The notes below the pieces were generated by a model that was not told the DNA's origin, searched no databases, and saw only the letters and a list, made by a program, of their open reading frames with translations. From NCBI GenBank assembly GCA_934693215.1, contig CAKUVB010000057.1, positions 1 through 9,767 on the forward strand: 9,767 nucleotides of DNA, written 5' to 3'. The DNA comes from an uncultured Candidatus Melainabacteria bacterium (GTDB lineage: Bacteria > Cyanobacteriota > Vampirovibrionia > Gastranaerophilales > Gastranaerophilaceae). Positions 1 to 6,996 of this stretch are shown one piece after another (positions within the stretch are counted from its first letter, which is position 1; each line of letters begins with the position of its first letter). The position numbers and the translations under genes are program-made.

Positions 1-244
1 CTAATAAACCTTGAATACAACCGTCTTCACCATATTTACCATGCAAGGCATTATATGCAATATCAAAACCTTCCAAGTCTTTTGCAATATTTTCTGTAAC
101 TTCAACAAGTTTTGCGTTTTTATAGCCTAGTCTTAATAGTGCTTCATAACAATTTTTTCCTGAACGTCTTGAAACTTCAGCTTCTGATGACATTCCTCCA
201 CATAAAACTGCTATTTTTGTTTCTTTTTGTATAGTTCCTTGCAT
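1..244 (-). CDS. ddl: D-alanine--D-alanine ligase, N-terminal part (cut by window edge)
   Basis: Ddl is the cytoplasmic ATP-dependent ligase that makes the D-Ala-D-Ala dipeptide added to UDP-MurNAc-tripeptide. The first 81 residues are visible. They carry the N-terminal family signature VLCGGMSSEAEVS at residues 13-25, in which E21 aligns with the D-Ala-contacting Glu15 of E. coli DdlB, and the ALHGKYGEDG block at 66-75 (H68 matches the conserved His of ALHG). The ATG at 244 is the only sensible start: an in-frame TGA lies four codons upstream, and GTGAGGAAG sits just before it as a Shine-Dalgarno. The gene overlaps the 3' end of murB by 34 nt in another frame, so it is the third gene of a murC-murB-ddl operon and probably translationally coupled. 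The ATP-grasp domain lies beyond the left edge. Family assignment is firm; only the C-terminal part is unseen. Confidence 0.93.
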   Translation of the reverse strand, partial: MQGTIQKETKIAVLCGGMSSEAEVSRRSGKNCYEALLRLGYKNAKLVEVTENIAKDLEGFDIAYNALHGKYGEDGCIQGLL

Positions 245-1125
245 ATTTCTTCCTCACGTTTGTTCATTTTTCCAATATATCTTATTTCAGGAATTAATTC
301 TATAGTATAAGTTTCTTTAACTTTGTTGTACATTAATAGCATTAATTCAAGTATATCTTGAGATGTAGCATTACCTTTGTTTACTATAAAATTAGCATGT
401 TTTCCCCAAACTGCTACATTTGACATTTCAATCCCTTTTACACCAGCTTTATCCAATAATCTGCCTGCTGAATCATGCTCAGGGTTTTTGAATACACTAC
501 CTGCATTTGGGTGTGCTAATGATGGTTGAATATTCTTTCTGAACTCAAGATTTCTTTCCATTAACTCTTTTATTTTTTCTTGTGGCTCTTTTTTTAAGTC
601 GAATTCTGCACCAAGGACGACATATTTATTGCTTTGAATAATTGAATGTCTGTAACCAAAATCCATTTGAGATTTATTAAGATAAATAATATCATCTTTT
701 TCTTTATCATATACACAAGCCATTGTTAATGTATCAGATATTGATTGGCTATGAGCACCTGCATTCATAAATATATTGCCGCCAATAGTTCCAGGAAAAC
801 CAATCATAAATTCAAAGCCTGAAAGTCCAGCTTCAAGTGCTTTTTGTGAAGCCAAAGCTCCTCTAACTCCACATTCAGCAATAACTTTAGTTCCTCTGAT
901 TTCCAGATGTTTCATTTTAGAAGTACAAATTATTGTTTCATCACACCCTTGAGATGAAAATAACACATTTGAACATGCACCCAGTATTATAGGATTCTTT
1001 TCAGAACGCATAATACTTAAAAATTCACCTTGAGATTCAGGAAAATAAATCTTTTTAACAAGACCTCCAACTTTAAAAGTTGTAAGGTTTTTAATCTCAT
1101 AATTTTCGTTACATTCAATAGCCAA
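211..1125 (-). CDS. murB: UDP-N-acetylenolpyruvoylglucosamine reductase (MurB)
   Basis: MurB is the cytoplasmic flavoenzyme that uses NADPH to reduce UDP-GlcNAc-enolpyruvate to UDP-MurNAc, the second committed step of peptidoglycan precursor synthesis. The 304 residues match the usual length of the shorter (type II) MurB. Visible motifs are TTFKVGG (15-21), the FAD-binding stretch GACSNVL (49-55), GFPGTIGGN (109-117) followed by MNAGA (120-124), GYRHS (157-161) with the conserved Arg159, GSVFKNP (209-215) with the Ser proton donor at 210, and LIPEIRYIG (277-285) with the catalytic Glu280. The start is TTG: no ATG fits, and AGAGG stands 7 nt upstream. Only 2 nt separate it from the murC stop, and its 3' end overlaps ddl by 34 nt. 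The C-terminal tail after residue 286 is short and rich in Lys and Glu. Confidence 0.96.
   Translation of the reverse strand: MAIECNENYEIKNLTTFKVGGLVKKIYFPESQGEFLSIMRSEKNPIILGACSNVLFSSQGCDETIICTSKMKHLEIRGTKVIAECGVRGALASQKALEAGLSGFEFMIGFPGTIGGNIFMNAGAHSQSISDTLTMACVYDKEKDDIIYLNKSQMDFGYRHSIIQSNKYVVLGAEFDLKKEPQEKIKELMERNLEFRKNIQPSLAHPNAGSVFKNPEHDSAGRLLDKAGVKGIEMSNVAVWGKHANFIVNKGNATSQDILELMLLMYNKVKETYTIELIPEIRYIGKMNKREEEICKELYKKKQK
249..257 (-). promoter_or_regulatory. Shine-Dalgarno of ddl inside murB
   Basis: Read on the minus strand, GTGAGGAAG ends 4 nt before the ddl ATG. It lies within the last codons of murB, so ribosomes finishing murB pass over it. This supports the ddl start at 244 and coupling of the two genes. 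Confidence 0.7.
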
Positions 1126-1127
1126 TT

Positions 1128-2477
1128 TTATACCTCTTTCGCAGCTTTAAGGCATTTAGCCAAGTTAGTAATAGTACCAGCACCAAGTCCAATAACAATG
1201 TCGTCATCTTTAAGAGTTGGTAAAAGTTTGTTTGCTACATCTTGAATAGAGCCTGAAATATATTCAGCACCATTGATTTCTGATGCAAATTTTTCTGAAT
1301 TTATACCTTCAATCTCATCTTCTGACGCAGCATACACATCTGTTATTATCAATCTATCCGCAGATTTTAGTGCGTCTTTAAAATCCTCCCATAAACTTTT
1401 TAGTCTGGAATATCTATGAGGTTGAAAAACAGCTACAACATGTCTATCTGTAAAAGATTTCATCGCAGATAGAGTTGCTTTTATTTCTGTTGGGTGATGT
1501 GCATAGTCATCATAAACAGGTATTTCACCAATATTTAACATTTTTTGAAAACGGCGTCCCATACCCGTAAAAGTCGCTAGATGTGATTTTATCTTATTAA
1601 CATCTACTCCAGCCTCATTTAAAGCTGATACTACAGCTAAGGTATTATAAACATTATGCTCTCCGGGAATAATAATTCGTACATTATCTAACAATATCTT
1701 ATCATTATGATATATATCAAATGTTGAATACCCGTTAGCAAAGTTAATATTTTTTGCCATGTATTCAGCTTCATCTATACCAAATGTAATAAAATCATAT
1801 CCTCTAAGTTTAAGATTTCCTGCGTTGTCATTATTAATTATGATTTTTGCATTTGTTTTTAAGTTCATAAATAGTTTTTGGAAAGTTTCAATAATTGAAT
1901 CTAAACCATTTTTATAAAAATCAAGGTGGTCAGCTTCCAAATTGTTGATTACAACTATATCAGGAGAATATTTAACAAGAGTGCCATCGCTTTCGTCCAT
2001 TTCTGCAATAAATATATCTCCATCTTTGTCGTATTCAGCGTTTGTATGATAATCAGGAACAAAACCTCCAACAACAAAAGAAGGGTGAAGATCAGCTTTT
2101 GCCATTACATATGAAGTCATGCCACTAGTTGTTGTTTTTCCATGAGTTCCTGCAAATCCAATAAATTTTTTATCAGAATCGGATACAAAAGCTAGAATAT
2201 CAGAGCGGTGTAGTATCTTACAGCCAAGTTCTTTAGCTCTCACAACTTCTGGGTTATTCATTCTAATTGCTGAACTAATTACAACAATAGCACCTTCAGG
2301 AACATTCTCTTTTGAGTGTCCTATATATATTTTTGCCCCTAAATCTCTTAGTTGGGCTACATATTTACTTTCACTTATGTCAGAACCTGAGACCTCGTAT
2401 CCTTCTTGTATTAGATACTTTGCAAGTCCACTCATTCCAACACCACCAATTGCTATAAAATGAAATTTTTCGTTCAC
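1128..2477 (-). CDS. murC: UDP-N-acetylmuramate--L-alanine ligase (MurC)
   Basis: MurC joins L-alanine to UDP-MurNAc using ATP in the cytoplasm, the first amino-acid addition of peptidoglycan precursor assembly. The 449 residues cover all three Mur-ligase domains. The N-terminal UDP-binding domain has the glycine-rich IGGVGMSGLA (10-19) and GSDIS (31-35). The central ATPase has the P-loop GTHGKTTTSGM (110-120), EMDESDGT (159-166) and a conserved His at 184 in EADHLD. The linker contains GEHNVYN (272-278). The C-terminal domain has DDYAHHPTE (323-331) and FQPHRYSR (351-358), which are diagnostic for MurC among Mur ligases. The start is GTG at 2477, chosen because AAGGAGAG lies 7 nt upstream and the glycine-rich motif then begins at the normal place. 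It is first in the murC-murB-ddl operon and is transcribed divergently from the recombinase gene. Confidence 0.97.
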   Translation of the reverse strand: MNEKFHFIAIGGVGMSGLAKYLIQEGYEVSGSDISESKYVAQLRDLGAKIYIGHSKENVPEGAIVVISSAIRMNNPEVVRAKELGCKILHRSDILAFVSDSDKKFIGFAGTHGKTTTSGMTSYVMAKADLHPSFVVGGFVPDYHTNAEYDKDGDIFIAEMDESDGTLVKYSPDIVVINNLEADHLDFYKNGLDSIIETFQKLFMNLKTNAKIIINNDNAGNLKLRGYDFITFGIDEAEYMAKNINFANGYSTFDIYHNDKILLDNVRIIIPGEHNVYNTLAVVSALNEAGVDVNKIKSHLATFTGMGRRFQKMLNIGEIPVYDDYAHHPTEIKATLSAMKSFTDRHVVAVFQPHRYSRLKSLWEDFKDALKSADRLIITDVYAASEDEIEGINSEKFASEINGAEYISGSIQDVANKLLPTLKDDDIVIGLGAGTITNLAKCLKAAKEV

Positions 2478-2484
2478 AAGTACA

Positions 2485-2509
2485 CTCTCCTTTATTATAG
2501 TAAATTATA
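2485..2509 (-). promoter_or_regulatory. murC Shine-Dalgarno and candidate -10 box
   Basis: On the minus strand AAGGAGAG (2485-2492) precedes the GTG start, which is a strong ribosome site that compensates for the non-ATG codon. Two TATAAT hexamers lie upstream, at 2494-2499 and 2504-2509. The distal one is the better -10 because the proximal one would start transcription within the Shine-Dalgarno. A TTTATA 16 nt upstream of the distal box is a weak -35. The leader would be about 20 nt. This is based on motif match only. Confidence 0.5.
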
Positions 2510-2519
2510 TTACAAAGTA

Positions 2520-2528
2520 TGTTAATAT
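2520..2528 (+). promoter_or_regulatory. Extended -10 promoter of xer, predicted leaderless
   Basis: TGTTAATAT reads as an extended -10 element (TGn followed by TAATAT at 2523-2528). Exactly six bases separate it from the ATG at 2535, so the predicted transcription start falls on or next to the start codon. No Shine-Dalgarno is present before the ATG and no good -35 is seen. The 57-bp divergent region is shared with the murC promoter on the other strand. Confidence 0.45.
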
Positions 2529-2534
2529 AAAAGT

Positions 2535-3392
2535 ATGTTTGAACTCTTATCTTTATATCTTGAATTTATTGAGTTAGAAAAAGGATTATCGTCCAATTCT
2601 ATTGAAGCTTACAGGCGAGATATTGAAATTTTTCTTGAATATTTTTCAACAAAAACAAACCTTGATGAGATTTCAAGACATGATATCAGTAATTATATTA
2701 GGTCTTTAAAAGAAAATAACTACGCAATAACAAGTATTACCCGCAAGATTTCTTCTATCAAATCTTTTTTTAAGTGGGCTTGTACAACAAATTATGCGAA
2801 AAATAATCCTGCTCAGTTGATAGAACTACCAAAACGTCCCAAAAAACTACCAAAAGTTATGACATTAAAAGATATTGAAGAAATTTTATCCCATGATTTA
2901 TCTAAGCTTGAGGCCGTAATTTTGGAATTGTTATATAGTTGTGGTTTTAGGGTTTCTGAATTAGTTAATTTAAAAATGACAGATATTAATTTAAAAGCAA
3001 GATATGTTCTTTGTTTTGGTAAAGGAAGTAAAGAACGGTTAGTTCCAATCGGAGAAAAAGCAATAACTAAAATAAATGAATATTTACCTGAAAGAGATTT
3101 TATTATAAAGAAGAATAAGCTGGATACAAAGTTTTTGCTACTACATGAAAATGGACGTCTTGTAACAAGACAAGACATATATAACTTGGTTCATTCTCAG
3201 GGAGAAATTATCCATAAAAATATTTCGCCTCATACTTTAAGGCATAGCTTTGCAACACATTTACTAGAAAATGGTGCTGATTTACGTGTTGTACAAGAGT
3301 TATTAGGTCATAGTGATGTTGCAACAACCCAATTATATACACACATTAGTAAAAAACGGTTAAAAGAGGTCTATTTCCAAATAAATAATTAA
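2535..3392 (+). CDS. Tyrosine recombinase of the XerC/XerD type
   Basis: This is a site-specific recombinase of the type that resolves chromosome dimers at dif during cell division. The 285 residues are close to the usual 295-300. The N-terminal SAM-like core-binding domain spans about 1-90 (the segment SSNSIEAYRRDIEIFLEYF lies at 19-37), and the catalytic domain about 105-285. The full catalytic set is visible: R139 in CGFRVSEL, K166 in GKGSKERLVPI, H233 and R236 in PHTLRHSFATHL, H258 in LLGHSD, and nucleophile Y267 in QLYTH. The sequence does not separate XerC, XerD or a single XerH/S-like recombinase, so no symbol is given. Nothing nearby (integrase-type att repeats, phage genes) suggests a mobile-element integrase. 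It starts at an ATG without a Shine-Dalgarno, six bases after a -10-like box, and lies 66 bp upstream of the rel gene. Confidence 0.92.
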   Translation: MFELLSLYLEFIELEKGLSSNSIEAYRRDIEIFLEYFSTKTNLDEISRHDISNYIRSLKENNYAITSITRKISSIKSFFKWACTTNYAKNNPAQLIELPKRPKKLPKVMTLKDIEEILSHDLSKLEAVILELLYSCGFRVSELVNLKMTDINLKARYVLCFGKGSKERLVPIGEKAITKINEYLPERDFIIKKNKLDTKFLLLHENGRLVTRQDIYNLVHSQGEIIHKNISPHTLRHSFATHLLENGADLRVVQELLGHSDVATTQLYTHISKKRLKEVYFQINN

Positions 3393-3408
3393 TTATATTG
3401 ATAATTAA
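3389..3408 (+). other. Inverted repeat over the xer stop codon
   Basis: TTAATTAT and ATAATTAA form a perfect 8-bp inverted repeat with a 4-nt loop (ATTG). It overlaps the xer stop codon. It is all A/T, has no G-C pairs in the stem and is not followed by a clear T tract, so it is at best a weak end-of-transcript hairpin. It may be a chance palindrome in AT-rich DNA. Confidence 0.3.
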
Positions 3409-3420
3409 ATATCTCATCAC

Positions 3421-3449
3421 TTTACAATCCTTAACAAATATAGTATTAT
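3421..3449 (+). promoter_or_regulatory. Sigma-70-like promoter of the rel gene, nearly leaderless
   Basis: TTTACA (3421-3426) and TATTAT (3444-3449) are each one mismatch from the housekeeping consensus and are 17 bp apart. An overlapping TATAAT at 3447-3452 is an alternative -10. Either choice puts the transcription start within about 0-3 nt of the ATG at 3459. The AGGA at 3454-3457 is only 1 nt from the ATG, too close to work as a normal Shine-Dalgarno, so leaderless or nearly leaderless translation is inferred. Confidence 0.55.
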
Positions 3450-3458
3450 AATTAGGAT

Positions 3459-5666
3459 ATGGACGATCAATCAGAATTATTTACAGATATAAGAAATAAG
3501 CTAATTGCACAAAAACGTGCCCCTGAAGATATTCAGATGATAGAAAAAGCCTTTGAATTTGCAAAGAAGTTGCATCAAGGTCAATATAGAGTTTCAGAAG
3601 AACCATATATCATTCACCCTGTAGAAGTTGTGAAAATACTACTTGATTTGAAAGCTGATACTCATACATTGATGGCGGGGTTTTTGCACGATATTTTAGA
3701 AGATACTGATACTCAGCCAGAAGAAATAGAAGAATTGTTTGGAACTGATGTTTTGAACTTAGTTCAAGGTGTAACAAAACTGGGTAAACTTCAATTCAAG
3801 TCAAAAGAAGAACGTCAAGCAGAAAATTTTCGTAGATTATTTATTGCTATGGCAAGTGATTTTAGAATAATTTTCTTAAAACTTGCTGATAGATTACACA
3901 ATATGCGAACTCTAAATTTTATGGCTGCTGCGAAACAACAAAGAATTGCACAAGAAACATTAGATATTTTTGCCCCATTAGCAAATCGTTTAGGGGTAGG
4001 TAAAATAAAAGCTGAGCTTGAAGATTTATCTTTGAAATATCTTCACCCTGATAAATATTATGAAATTGCACAACTAGTTTCTCAAAAAAAAGCAGAAAGA
4101 GATTCAACGGTTCAATTATTAATAAAAAAAATAAAACAAGATGTTAAAAAATTCGGTATAAAAGCTGAAATTACTGGTCGTGCTAAGCATTATTATAGTA
4201 TTTACAACAAAATGAAACGCTTAAATGTGCAGTTTCATGATTTGTATGATATAACGGCAGTTCGTGTAATTGTAGATACAGAAAAAGAATGTTATGAAGT
4301 TTTAGGGTTAATACACTCTCAGTTCAAGCCAATTCCCGGACGTTTTAAAGATTATATAGCTATGCCAAAGGGTAACATGTATCAATCCTTACACACATCT
4401 GTTATTGGTCCAAAGCAAAAACCTTTGGAAGTCCAAATAAGCACTTGGAAGATGCATGAAGTTGCTGAGTATGGGGTTGCAGCTCACTGGAGATATAAAG
4501 AAAAGGGTTCTCAAAAAGCAAATTCGGATACAGATAAACAGTTTTCGTGGATGAGGAAACTTGTTGAATATAATAAAGATACAACAGATGCAGAAGATTA
4601 TGTAAATTCTGTAAAAATTGATTTATTCTCAGATCAGGTTTTTGCGTTTACTCCAAATGGAGATGTTATTGATTTGCCTATAAATGCAACTCCTGTAGAT
4701 TTTTCTTATAGAATTCACTCTGATGTTGGACATAGGACTGTTGGTGCTTTGATTAACGGTAGAATTGCACAACTTGATACTAAATTGAAAAATGGTGATA
4801 TTGTAGAAATTCTGACCTCAAAAGTTCAAGCTCCAAAACTTGGTTGGCTAAATTTTGTTGTAACAAAACAAGCTTCTTCTAAAATCCGTCAATGGTTCAA
4901 AAAGAATAAACGGGAAGATCATATAGAGCTTGGTAAATCAACTCTTGAGCATGATTTAACCAAACAAGTATTTGATGATTTTGTTAAATCTGGCGAAATT
5001 GAAAAAGTTGCGAAACAAATGAATTATCAATCTGCAGATGATTTATTTGCAGCTTTAGGATATGGTGAAACGACTGCAAACAAGATAATTAACAAACTTA
5101 AAAAGCCGTCTAAACCAAAAGAACCTGTTATTAGCAAAGAACATCGTGCATCTAAAAAAGATGTTGTGGGATTAGAAGGGTTGTTATATTCTTTTGCTCG
5201 TTGTTGTTCTCCTATTCCCGGTGAACCTATCGTAGGTGTTGTTACAAGATCAAAAGGTGTGACAATTCACCGTTTAGACTGCAAAACACTTGATGATATT
5301 GAACCGGAAAGACTAATTGATATACATTGGTCAGGTAATAATAAAGACAAAACATATACTACAAGTATAAGGGTCGAAACTGCCGAAAAATCGGGTCTTT
5401 TGAAGGATATTATAGGTGCTGTATCGGATAATAATACAAATATTATATTCGCAAATGCCAAATCTAAGGCTAATTTAGGAGTTATAGAACTTGGTATAGA
5501 ATTAGATAATATTGAGACTCTAAAACGTGTAATGACTGCATTACAAAATTTGCCTGATGTTTATAGTGTAAAACGTGTACAAACATCTTATTCTCATGCA
5601 CCAAAACAGTTTGCGAAAAAAAATGCCCCAAAAAAGAAAACAAAACAAGAAAGAAAAACAAATTAA
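3459..5666 (+). CDS. rel: Bifunctional (p)ppGpp synthetase/hydrolase (Rel/SpoT family)
   Basis: This long RelA/SpoT homologue makes (p)ppGpp from ATP and GDP/GTP at starved ribosomes and also degrades it. The 735 residues show the full set of domains. The HD hydrolase (about 25-195) keeps R44, H53, H77-D78, E81-D82, D144 and N148, at the same numbers as in the Streptococcus Rel structure. The synthetase (about 220-345) keeps R241, K243, D264, Y308, H312 and E324. Its RFKD loop (295-298) is the basic RxKD type found in bifunctional enzymes, not the acidic ExDD of RelA. TGS spans about 390-455, the Cys-containing region has ARCCSPIPGEP near 580, and a C-terminal ACT domain covers about 640-715. 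The last 25 residues are a Lys-rich tail. Both active sites look intact, so one enzyme may suffice for the cell. It is probably transcribed on its own, as it has its own promoter and 226 bp of spacer follows. Confidence 0.96.
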   Translation: MDDQSELFTDIRNKLIAQKRAPEDIQMIEKAFEFAKKLHQGQYRVSEEPYIIHPVEVVKILLDLKADTHTLMAGFLHDILEDTDTQPEEIEELFGTDVLNLVQGVTKLGKLQFKSKEERQAENFRRLFIAMASDFRIIFLKLADRLHNMRTLNFMAAAKQQRIAQETLDIFAPLANRLGVGKIKAELEDLSLKYLHPDKYYEIAQLVSQKKAERDSTVQLLIKKIKQDVKKFGIKAEITGRAKHYYSIYNKMKRLNVQFHDLYDITAVRVIVDTEKECYEVLGLIHSQFKPIPGRFKDYIAMPKGNMYQSLHTSVIGPKQKPLEVQISTWKMHEVAEYGVAAHWRYKEKGSQKANSDTDKQFSWMRKLVEYNKDTTDAEDYVNSVKIDLFSDQVFAFTPNGDVIDLPINATPVDFSYRIHSDVGHRTVGALINGRIAQLDTKLKNGDIVEILTSKVQAPKLGWLNFVVTKQASSKIRQWFKKNKREDHIELGKSTLEHDLTKQVFDDFVKSGEIEKVAKQMNYQSADDLFAALGYGETTANKIINKLKKPSKPKEPVISKEHRASKKDVVGLEGLLYSFARCCSPIPGEPIVGVVTRSKGVTIHRLDCKTLDDIEPERLIDIHWSGNNKDKTYTTSIRVETAEKSGLLKDIIGAVSDNNTNIIFANAKSKANLGVIELGIELDNIETLKRVMTALQNLPDVYSVKRVQTSYSHAPKQFAKKNAPKKKTKQERKTN

Positions 5667-5720
5667 TAAATACAAATTTTATTTTTATATTTTTATTTTT
5701 TGTATATTTTTATTTTATAT
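5667..5720 (+). other. T-rich tract after rel, possible weak terminator
   Basis: Directly after the rel stop, the plus strand is almost pure T with scattered A (5677-5720). ATACAAA (5670-5676) can pair with TTTGTAT (5699-5705), and further T runs follow. The stem is A/T-rich with a 22-nt loop, so it is a poor intrinsic terminator. The tract is strongly strand-asymmetric (T over A), which fits a transcript-end or unwinding element better than random AT-rich DNA. No function is proven. Confidence 0.3.
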
Positions 5721-5727
5721 TAATAGA

Positions 5728-5841
5728 TAGTTCTATTCGATATATACAAATAATGTTTAAACAATAATTACTATAGTTCGTTTCGTAATATACTAATAAT
5801 ATTTAATAGATACTCTATTCGGTACATACTGATAATATTTA
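5728..5841. repeat. Three imperfect tandem repeats of about 32 bp
   Basis: Three related units lie one after another: 5728-5759, 5774-5805 and 5811-5841. Each begins with a TAGTTC/TACTC block, then TATTCG or TTTCG, then an ATATAC/ACATAC block, and ends in TAATRTTTA. The first and third also share the preceding AATAGATA. The offsets between starts are 46 and 37 bp, so this is not a regular CRISPR-like array. The block lies between rel and the methyltransferase operon, ending about 50 bp before the methyltransferase start and just upstream of its predicted promoter. Repeated binding sites for a regulator are one reading; decayed duplication of an AT-rich spacer is another. Confidence 0.55.
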
Positions 5842-5857
5842 TCATAACTTAATAATT

Positions 5858-5886
5858 TTGCTTGTATTTCTATATGTTGATAAAAT
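5858..5886 (+). promoter_or_regulatory. Promoter of the methyltransferase-FAD operon, predicted leaderless
   Basis: TGATAAAAT (5878-5886) is an extended -10 (TGn plus TAAAAT). TTGCTT at 5858-5863 lies 17 bp upstream of the hexamer as a partial -35. As in xer, exactly six bases separate the hexamer from the ATG at 5893 and there is no Shine-Dalgarno. The transcription start should therefore be at or beside the A of the ATG. The three upstream repeats would sit at about -50 to -165. Confidence 0.5.
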
Positions 5887-5892
5887 ATAAGT

Positions 5893-6996
5893 ATGGACGG
5901 ATTTTTACCTTATATTACTGGCGATGGTTCAGTCGGATTATATAGTGAGGAGTTTCATGATATCTATCACTCAGGTTATGGTGCTCTTACAGAGGCTTTT
6001 GAGAAATTTGTATGTCCTTTGACCGTTGAAAAAGATAATATAAATGTTTTAGATGTGTGTTTTGGATTAGGTTATAATTCAAAAGCTTTTTTAAATGCTT
6101 ATAAAAATAAAAAAATAATATTTGATTGTTTGGATATAAATAAAACATTAATGTGCTTATCACCATTTATAAAAACAAACCATAAGTTTTTAGATTACTT
6201 TAGAAAGAATATAAAAGACGAAAAATTATCTAAATATGTAAAAAAGGGTAAGTATAAAAAATACAAAATTGAAGATTTGGTAAATATAATTCTTATAAAA
6301 AATCTTTATGAGAATTTTGGTGAAGAATTTTTCATGGAAGATGTTTTAACTCAGAAGCAATTTTCTTCGTTTTTTGAGCAAAATTTGATAAATTTTGTCA
6401 AATTTCTCCAAAAAAGGGGGTACAAAGACATAGGAGACCCTTCAAAACGGCTCTTTTTACATAATATATATTATAGGTATTTATCGAAACGAGATATTTT
6501 ATTTAATTTTTATCCTGATGATGCCAGAAAAACAGTACAAAAACTCGATAAACAATATGATTTTGTTTTTTTAGATGCCTTTACCACTGATAAATGCCCA
6601 CAACTTTGGTCAATAGATTTTATTAAACACTTATATAATCTAATATCGCCAGATGGGATATTGGTGACTTACACCAATTCTGTTATTATAAGAAATACCT
6701 TAATTGAAGCAGGATTTTTTATTGGTAAAATAATTAATGAGGATAAAAAATTTGTTGGAACTATTGCTTCAAAAGATGTAAGAAAAATTAAAAACAAATT
6801 GAATGAATACGAAATTGGATTATTAAAAACAAAAGCAGGAATTCCGTATAGAGATTTTACATTGGCAGACAGTGCCGAACAAACTCTTGAAAGAAGAAAA
6901 AGCGAAGTAGAACAATCAAACTTGATGAGTTCTTCCAGATATATAAAACTTCATTCAAATAAAACAAAAAAGAGGTGTTCTGATAATGAATTATGA
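5893..6996 (+). CDS. MnmC/MnmD-type tRNA wobble-uridine methyltransferase (DUF752-like)
   Basis: This is probably an S-adenosylmethionine-dependent methyltransferase acting on 5-aminomethyl-(2-thio)uridine at tRNA position 34, the reaction of the N-terminal half of E. coli MnmC. Evidence is the family start GLYSEEFHDIYHS (15-27), the SAM-binding motif VLDVCFGLGYNS (52-63; compare GFGTGLN in MnmC), and DAFTTDKCPQLW at 228-239 in the place of MnmC's D-[AG]-F-xPxKxPxxW. ILVTYTNSVIIRNTL and EAGF follow, as in the family. A C-terminal segment, TKAGIPYRDFTLAD and then RR..E..S...SSRY, resembles what I recall of cyanobacterial members. At 367 residues it is longer than the roughly 250-residue MnmC domain, with a Lys-rich insert at about 95-200 and the C-terminal extension. 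The gene is very AT-rich. It overlaps the next gene by 11 nt. The methyltransferase fold is firm; the exact substrate is inferred. Confidence 0.8.
   Translation: MDGFLPYITGDGSVGLYSEEFHDIYHSGYGALTEAFEKFVCPLTVEKDNINVLDVCFGLGYNSKAFLNAYKNKKIIFDCLDINKTLMCLSPFIKTNHKFLDYFRKNIKDEKLSKYVKKGKYKKYKIEDLVNIILIKNLYENFGEEFFMEDVLTQKQFSSFFEQNLINFVKFLQKRGYKDIGDPSKRLFLHNIYYRYLSKRDILFNFYPDDARKTVQKLDKQYDFVFLDAFTTDKCPQLWSIDFIKHLYNLISPDGILVTYTNSVIIRNTLIEAGFFIGKIINEDKKFVGTIASKDVRKIKNKLNEYEIGLLKTKAGIPYRDFTLADSAEQTLERRKSEVEQSNLMSSSRYIKLHSNKTKKRCSDNEL
6971..6977 (+). promoter_or_regulatory. Shine-Dalgarno of the FAD gene inside the methyltransferase gene
   Basis: AGAGGTG lies 8 nt before the ATG at 6986, within the last codons of the methyltransferase gene. 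It fixes the start of the oxidoreductase and indicates that the two overlapping genes are read from one mRNA. Confidence 0.7.

Noticed and set aside
1030..1245. Plus-strand open frame across the murB/murC junction
   Set aside because: It is antisense to strongly recognisable murB and murC, has no family features and no convincing ribosome site.
2478..2534. dif site next to the xer gene
   Set aside because: I could not align the spacer to the 28-bp dif consensus with two XerC/XerD arms; AT-rich palindromic words alone are not enough.
2813..3178. 121-codon minus-strand open frame within the recombinase gene
   Set aside because: It is fully inside the well-supported recombinase gene, with a composition typical of an antisense shadow and no motif.
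2535..3392. Recombinase as an integrase of a genomic island
   Set aside because: Size and motifs fit housekeeping Xer proteins, it sits between murC and rel, and there is no tRNA, att repeat or phage gene in the window.
5728..5841. CRISPR array
   Set aside because: There are only three imperfect units with unequal offsets (46 and 37 bp), no unique spacers of constant length and no cas genes nearby.
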